Part shown: piece after piece, positions 5,233-8,346 of the stretch
How positions within the stretch are numbered: position 1 is the stretch's first letter
Layout: the number at the start of each line of letters is the position of its first letter
Assembly (NCBI GenBank): GCA_031285695.1
Contig: JAITVR010000176.1
Location: 1 to 8,346 of the forward strand
Length of the DNA: 8,346 bases
Direction of reading: 5' to 3'
Origin: Prevotellaceae bacterium
GTDB taxonomy: Bacteria; Bacteroidota; Bacteroidia; Bacteroidales; UBA932
Notes under the pieces: generated by a model
What the model was told of the DNA's origin: nothing
What the model saw: the letters and a program-made list of their open reading frames with translations, nothing else
The model's database searches: none
Made by a program: the position numbers and the translations under genes

Positions 5233-6093
5233 ATGTCATACGGTTTACTTAAAGGTAAAAAAGGCTTGATTTTTGGCGCGCTAAATGAGAAATCCATAGC
5301 GTGGAAGGTGGCCGAGAGCGCAGTAGCCGAAGGTGCACAAATTGTGCTTACCAACACGCCGGTTTCCATGCGCTTGGGCACTATTGACGAGCTGGCAAAA
5401 CGATTGAACACCGTGGTTATTCCTGCCGATGCCACCAAGGTAGAAGATTTGGAAAACCTGGTGCAAAAAGGCATGGAGCACTTGGGCGGAAAGTTTGACT
5501 TTGTGCTGCACTCCATCGGCATGTCGCCCAACGTGCGCAAGGGCCGCACCTACGACGATTTGGACTACAACTTCCTACAGCAAACGTTGGATATTTCGGC
5601 TATTTCGTTTCACAAAGTAATACAGGTGTGCCGCAAGGCCGATGCTATTAACGAGTGGGGTTCGGTGGTAGCGCTATCGTACATTGCCGCGCAGCGCACG
5701 CTCTACGGCTACAATGATATGGCCGATGCCAAGGCCATGCTCGAATCCATAGCCCGCAGCTTTGGCTACATTTACGGACGCGAAAAAAAGGTGCGCATCA
5801 ACACCATTTCGCAGTCGCCCACGCAAACCACCGCCGGCGGTGGCATCATGGGCTTCGACAACTTGGTGGACTTTGCCGACCGCATGTCGCCCCTGGGCAA
5901 CGCCGATGCGCAGGATTGCGCCGATTACGTCATCACGCTTTTCTCCGACCTTTCGCGCAAGGTTACCATGCAAAACCTCTTCCACGATGGCGGCTACTCC
6001 AGCATGGGCATGAGCTTCCGCACCATGAAGGTGTACAACGAAGGCCTTGAATACCGCGATGTGAAGGACGATAAAACGCACCCAAAGGCGTAG
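5233..6093 (+). CDS. fabI: Enoyl-[acyl-carrier-protein] reductase, FabI type
   Basis: FabI reduces trans-2-enoyl-ACP with NAD(P)H in the last step of each type II fatty acid elongation cycle, in the cytosol. The 286-residue protein has the atypical short-chain dehydrogenase nucleotide site GLIFGALNEKSIAWKVAES (residues 11-29), the LHSIGMSP strand (92-99), and the catalytic set SYIAAQ (Tyr150) and Tyr160-x6-Lys167 in YNDMADAK. The substrate loop reads SQSPTQTTAGGGI, the form common in Bacteroidota rather than the SAGPI form of E. coli, and the C-terminus is about 20 residues longer than E. coli FabI (262). The ATG at 5233 yields MSYGLLKGKKGLIFG, the normal family N-terminus, whereas an upstream TTG (5191) would add a non-conserved tail and lies inside the promoter. 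It is monocistronic, with a strong terminator downstream. A triclosan-type inhibitor target is expected from family membership. Confidence 0.96.
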   Translation: MSYGLLKGKKGLIFGALNEKSIAWKVAESAVAEGAQIVLTNTPVSMRLGTIDELAKRLNTVVIPADATKVEDLENLVQKGMEHLGGKFDFVLHSIGMSPNVRKGRTYDDLDYNFLQQTLDISAISFHKVIQVCRKADAINEWGSVVALSYIAAQRTLYGYNDMADAKAMLESIARSFGYIYGREKKVRINTISQSPTQTTAGGGIMGFDNLVDFADRMSPLGNADAQDCADYVITLFSDLSRKVTMQNLFHDGGYSSMGMSFRTMKVYNEGLEYRDVKDDKTHPKA

Positions 6094-6117
6094 AGATATA
6101 GCTGCTTTGTTTTCAAT

Positions 6118-6159
6118 AAAAAAGTTCCCAAAACATTGGTATGTTTCGGGAACTTTTTT
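6118..6159. terminator. Bidirectional intrinsic terminator between fabI and the ssrA remnant
   Basis: A 19-bp stem with a single mismatch pairs 6118-6136 with 6141-6159 (core GTTCCC-A-AAACAT with ATGTTT-C-GGGAAC) around a TGGT loop. It is flanked by an A run on the left and a T run on the right, so it works in both directions. On the minus strand it begins at the base after the tmRNA CCA end, which suggests it is the original ssrA terminator. Confidence 0.93.
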
Positions 6160-6221
6160 TGGTGGAGCTGGCGGGAGTCGAACCCGCGTCCAAACAAGGT
6201 CTTAACGTTCCTCTCCTACAG
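6160..6221 (-). pseudogene. ssrA: tmRNA (ssrA) 3'-end fragment, possible att scar
   Basis: On the minus strand, 6191-6160 reads GGAC, then CGGGTTCGACTCCCG in a T-arm, then CCAGCTCCACCA. This is the characteristic 3' end of bacterial tmRNA, including the encoded CCA. The preceding CTTGTTTGGACGCGGG is the usual P2-strand context of Bacteroidota tmRNA, and GTAGCTGTAGGAGAGG just before it may also derive from tmRNA. The remainder of the gene is absent: the upstream DNA is the coding sequence of the CNNM/CBS protein, and neither a 5' end of the type GGGGCTGATTCTGGATTCG nor a tag frame ending ALAA is found there. It is not a tRNA, since only the T-arm and the 3' acceptor strand exist. Such fragments are left where an integrase has used the ssrA 3' end. 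The recognition of the 32-nt end is firm; how far the homology extends towards 6221 is a guess. Confidence 0.82.
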
Positions 6222-7493
6222 CTACTCCTTTTCGCCGGCTACGGTGAGGTGTACCAAATCAATTTTTGAGGCGGAGGTTCGGAGCACGCGCAGCGTAAAG
6301 CCGTTGAGCGCAATTTCTTCGCCTGCCTTGGGAATGCTTTCGGTGCCAAAAATAATGAAGCCGGCCAGGGTTTCGTACTCGTCCGACTCGGGAATACCCA
6401 ACCCGTACTGCTCGTTGAGGTAGGTAACCTCAAGCCTTCCGGCAAGCACAAATTCAGTGTCCGAAAGCTGCTTTTCCATCAAATCGTCGCAGTCGTGCTC
6501 GTCCTCAATTTCGCCAAAAATTTCCTCCATCACGTCCTCCATGGCTACCATGCCCGCCGTGCCGCCAAACTCATCGACCACCACGGCCATTGACTTTTTC
6601 TTTTTAATAAAAAGCGCGAGCAGCTGCTGCGCCGACATGCTTTCGGGCACAAATTCGAGCGTAATGAGCATGTCGCGAATGCTGCCGTGCGGCTTAAACA
6701 GGTCGGTAGAGCGCACGTAGCCAATAATGTTGTCAATGGTATCTTTATACACCAAAATGCGCGAAAAGCCCACCCGCACAAACAGCTGTAGCAGCTCCTG
6801 CACGCTCTCCTCAAGCTCTATGGCTACAATTTCGGTGCGCGGAACCATGCAGGCGCGCACTTTTACCTCGGCAAAATCGAGCGCGTTTTGAAACAGCTTT
6901 ATGTCGTTTTCCAGCTCCTCTTCGCGCTCCTCAACGGTTTCCACAACGCTGTTGGTAAAATCTTGCAAGTCCGATACCTCAAACATGGTTGAGGAAATTT
7001 CTTCGCTTATTTTTCGGCGTAAAATATGGCGCAAAATAAATACCGCCAGCCAGGTGGTAAAGCGCGCTACGGGAAAGCAAACCAAGTAAATGAGGAAGGC
7101 AGGAATGCTGAACGCGCGCATGAAAAAGTTGGGGCGCAGGCGGCAAATTGTTTTGGGCAAAAACTCGCCCAGCAGCAGCACCACTGCCGTGGAAATGACG
7201 GTGTTGACCGCCAGCTGCGCGTTGCTCGACAGGTCGCTGGAAATGCTGCCGTTGAGCAGCTTGGTCATCATAATGCTGTAGATGACGAGCGCAACGTTAT
7301 TGCCCACCAATATGGAGGTAATGAACTGCCCCTGGTGGCGCAGGAAAACGCTTACCAAGTAACTGTACAGCTTGCCCTGCTGGCGGTCAATTTCGACTTT
7401 TAGCTTGTTCGATGAAAGGAACGAAATTTCGAGCCCCGAAAAAAACGCGGAGAAAAGCAGCGCTACGAGTATGAACCAAAAGCTACTGTCCAT
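6222..7493 (-). CDS. CNNM/CBS-pair membrane protein (hemolysin/CorC family)
   Basis: This 423-residue inner-membrane protein has the three-part CNNM architecture. A DUF21/CNNM membrane domain (about 1-190) carries FSAFFSGLEISFLSSNKL in TM1 and the signature LLLGEFLPKTI (107-116). A CBS pair follows (about 210-330), with ACMVPRTEIVAIE and VVVDEFGGTAGMVAMEDVMEEIFGEI, and then a CorC_HlyC C-terminal domain (about 345-420) with DEYETLAGFII. Relatives are linked to Mg2+ or Co2+ homeostasis; the 'hemolysin' label is historical. The ATG at 7491-7493 overlaps the lptC stop by 11 bp, so the two are translationally coupled. The C-terminus ends normally, and its TAG (6222-6224) abuts the tmRNA remnant. 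In many Bacteroidota a SurA/PpiD-like peptidyl-prolyl isomerase follows this gene, but here it does not. GldE is a paralogue, but the lptC neighbour argues against that name. Confidence 0.93.
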   Translation of the reverse strand: MDSSFWFILVALLFSAFFSGLEISFLSSNKLKVEIDRQQGKLYSYLVSVFLRHQGQFITSILVGNNVALVIYSIMMTKLLNGSISSDLSSNAQLAVNTVISTAVVLLLGEFLPKTICRLRPNFFMRAFSIPAFLIYLVCFPVARFTTWLAVFILRHILRRKISEEISSTMFEVSDLQDFTNSVVETVEEREEELENDIKLFQNALDFAEVKVRACMVPRTEIVAIELEESVQELLQLFVRVGFSRILVYKDTIDNIIGYVRSTDLFKPHGSIRDMLITLEFVPESMSAQQLLALFIKKKKSMAVVVDEFGGTAGMVAMEDVMEEIFGEIEDEHDCDDLMEKQLSDTEFVLAGRLEVTYLNEQYGLGIPESDEYETLAGFIIFGTESIPKAGEEIALNGFTLRVLRTSASKIDLVHLTVAGEKE

Positions 7494-8058
7494 CTTTTTT
7501 ATCCTCTACGTAAATTACGCTGTTCGAAATGCGCTTTACCTCGTAGCTGTCAAACGCCTCATCGGACTCCAAACCTTCGCCGTTGATAACGGCATCTTTG
7601 TTGGTAATTTTCACCCAGGCATCGGTATAAATGCGCTTGGCTTTTTGGTCCCAAAATAATTTTTCGGTTTCCAACAATTCGCCCTTGGCGTTGCGCAGCT
7701 TCACGTTGCCGGTAACCTCCCACAGGCTTTTTGCCTCGTAGTTTATGGCCTCATCGGCAAGCAAGCTGGACTCAAGCGTAACCGAATCTTTGTAGCGATA
7801 CAGCTCAATTCCCTGCGGAAAATCAGTGTGCTTTTCGGTGGCAAAGTTGTACTGTAGCAGCCTTGGCGTAATGAAGCGCATTTTCACATCGCCCATTTCG
7901 GTAACCCGCCCGTTAAGGTTTTCTACGCGCAGCGAGGGCACATTTTGCGCATCGCTCAGCTCCTGCACTTTTTCAATGTCGCTTTTGCACGAAAAGGCAA
8001 TGGTAGCCAGCAGTGTGCAGGCTACCATACCGTGTATGCGATGTGAAGTGCTAAACAA
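7483..8058 (-). CDS. lptC: LptC-like LPS export lipoprotein
   Basis: This 191-residue (or 181-residue) protein matches the Bacteroidota type of LptC, the periplasmic piece that links the LptB2FG transporter to the LptA bridge in LPS export. The N-terminus MVACTLLATIAFSCKSD is a lipoprotein signal with the acylated Cys in IAFSC, so it would be a membrane-anchored lipoprotein rather than the single-pass form of E. coli. Supporting segments are GRVTEMGDVKMRFITPRLLQYNFATEKHTDFPQGIELYRY, LLADEAINYEAKSLWEVTGNVKLRNAKGELLETEKLFWDQKAKRIYTD and GEGLESDEAFDSYEV, the beta-strand repeats of the LptA/LptC (OstA-like) fold. The start is uncertain: TTG at 8056-8058 gives a signal peptide with an Arg, while ATG at 8026-8028 lacks a positive n-region. 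The gene follows a TPR protein by 65 bp and overlaps the next gene by 11 bp. Confidence 0.88.
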   Translation of the reverse strand: MFSTSHRIHGMVACTLLATIAFSCKSDIEKVQELSDAQNVPSLRVENLNGRVTEMGDVKMRFITPRLLQYNFATEKHTDFPQGIELYRYKDSVTLESSLLADEAINYEAKSLWEVTGNVKLRNAKGELLETEKLFWDQKAKRIYTDAWVKITNKDAVINGEGLESDEAFDSYEVKRISNSVIYVEDKKDGQ

Positions 8059-8118
8059 GTTTATAAGTTTACAAGTTTACGGTTTACGAGTTAGCTGTAA
8101 ACTCGTAAACCGTAAACT
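8057..8118. repeat. AAGTTTAC octamer repeats and a perfect 19-bp inverted repeat
   Basis: Octamers AAGTTTAT (8057-8064), AAGTTTAC (8065-8072) and AAGTTTAC (8073-8080) follow each other. The last one runs into AGTTTACGGTTTACGAGTT (8074-8092), whose exact reverse complement lies at 8100-8118 with a 7-nt loop. On the minus strand the hairpin falls between the TPR stop (8124) and the lptC start. It has no T run on that strand, so it is more likely an mRNA processing or attenuation structure than a terminator. The proposed TTG start of lptC lies inside the first octamer. Confidence 0.88.
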
Positions 8119-8123
8119 ATTTT

Positions 8124-8346
8124 TTATTCTCTCGGGCGAATGCTTGTTTTTTCGTTAATCCAGCAGTTGAGCGTGTAGGCTTGTCCGCGCTCAAAGTTGT
8201 AGAAGAAAATATCCTCCTTCGACGGGTAGTACTGCTTGTACACCACAATGTACTTGTCGGCAGTTTCGGTTAGCGAGGGGTCCACCTGCTTGGCTTTTTC
8301 GTAGCAGTCCACCGCTACCCAGTACACGGTGCGCTTTTCAAAATCG
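8124..8346 (-). CDS. C-terminal part of a TPR-type protein, 5' end beyond window
   Basis: The minus-strand frame enters from the right edge (DFEKRTVYWVAVDCYEKAKQ...) and ends at the TAA at 8124-8126, giving 73 visible residues. The segment YWVAVDCYEKAKQVDPSLTETADKYI is the second helix and linker of a tetratricopeptide repeat. It is followed by a tail YYPSKEDIFFYNFERGQ and YTLNCWINEKTSIRPRE, which is typical of the large TPR proteins encoded just before lptC in Bacteroidota. In that cluster the protein is probably exported and linked to envelope assembly, but no function is established. Everything upstream, including any signal peptide and the remaining repeats, is outside the window. The GTG at 8325-8327 is an internal Val and not a start. 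Confidence 0.8.
   Translation of the reverse strand, partial: DFEKRTVYWVAVDCYEKAKQVDPSLTETADKYIVVYKQYYPSKEDIFFYNFERGQAYTLNCWINEKTSIRPRE

Noticed and set aside
6160..6191. tRNA gene
   Set aside because: Only a T-arm and the 3' acceptor strand exist; there is no D-arm, anticodon arm or 5' acceptor strand. The sequence is the tmRNA 3' end.
6136..6423. Plus-strand open frame beginning inside the terminator and crossing the ssrA fragment
   Set aside because: It is a known type of false protein made by reading the complement of tmRNA (WWSWRESNPRP), continued into the antisense of the CNNM gene.
6160..6620. Full-length or circularly permuted tmRNA overlapping the CNNM gene
   Set aside because: No 5' acceptor segment, tag reading frame or pseudoknot region is seen upstream, and a terminator rather than a 5' acceptor piece follows the CCA end.

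Overview
The window looks like chromosomal DNA of a Bacteroidota bacterium, most likely a member of the Bacteroidales. The support is TAnnTTTG-type -7 promoter boxes in front of at least six genes, no Shine-Dalgarno sequences at the starts, lineage-typical forms of FabI and CTP synthase, and a TPR protein / LptC / CNNM-CBS 'hemolysin' gene order familiar from that phylum. No transposase, phage gene or CRISPR array is present. The protein-coding content is mostly ordinary housekeeping, and the unusual points are in details.

Layout. Positions 1-892 (minus) carry a DUF4143-type AAA ATPase that runs off the left edge. Its promoter (TTTG-N19-TAAATTTG) is covered by two abutting 22-bp palindromes, and its only plausible ATG is one base out of frame with the conserved reading frame. 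Next come two divergent genes for exported proteins: a small DUF2059 protein (minus, 1004-1468) and a DUF1349-like protein (plus, 1673-2323). They are separated by an AT-rich region with five copies of a heptamer. Positions 2509-4107 (plus) encode CTP synthase. A REP/MITE-like hairpin, a terminator, a ZIP-family metal transporter (4271-5026), a decaying 21-bp tandem array and fabI (5233-6093) follow. A strong bidirectional terminator separates fabI from a minus-strand operon that enters from the right edge: TPR protein, lptC, CNNM/CBS protein. Directly after the last stop codon of this operon lies a roughly 60-nt copy of the 3' end of tmRNA, without the rest of the gene.

Main result. The CTP synthase has an intact amidoligase half but appears to have lost its glutaminase. 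The nucleophile Cys of GICLGMQ is Ser383 and the catalytic His of QFHPEF is Gln509, while the Glu (Glu511) is kept. This predicts an ammonia-dependent enzyme with a catalytically dead GAT domain, comparable to the Cys-to-Ser change in ammonia-dependent carbamoyl phosphate synthetase I. Second is the ssrA 3' remnant, a typical footprint of integration or rearrangement at tmRNA. Third is the ATPase promoter/operator together with the broken start.

How the genes work together. pyrG (CTP for nucleic acids and phospholipids), fabI (fatty acid elongation) and lptC (LPS export) all feed envelope and macromolecule synthesis. Each of the plus-strand genes from 1673 to 6093 seems to have its own promoter, whereas the TPR-lptC-CNNM genes form one transcription unit.
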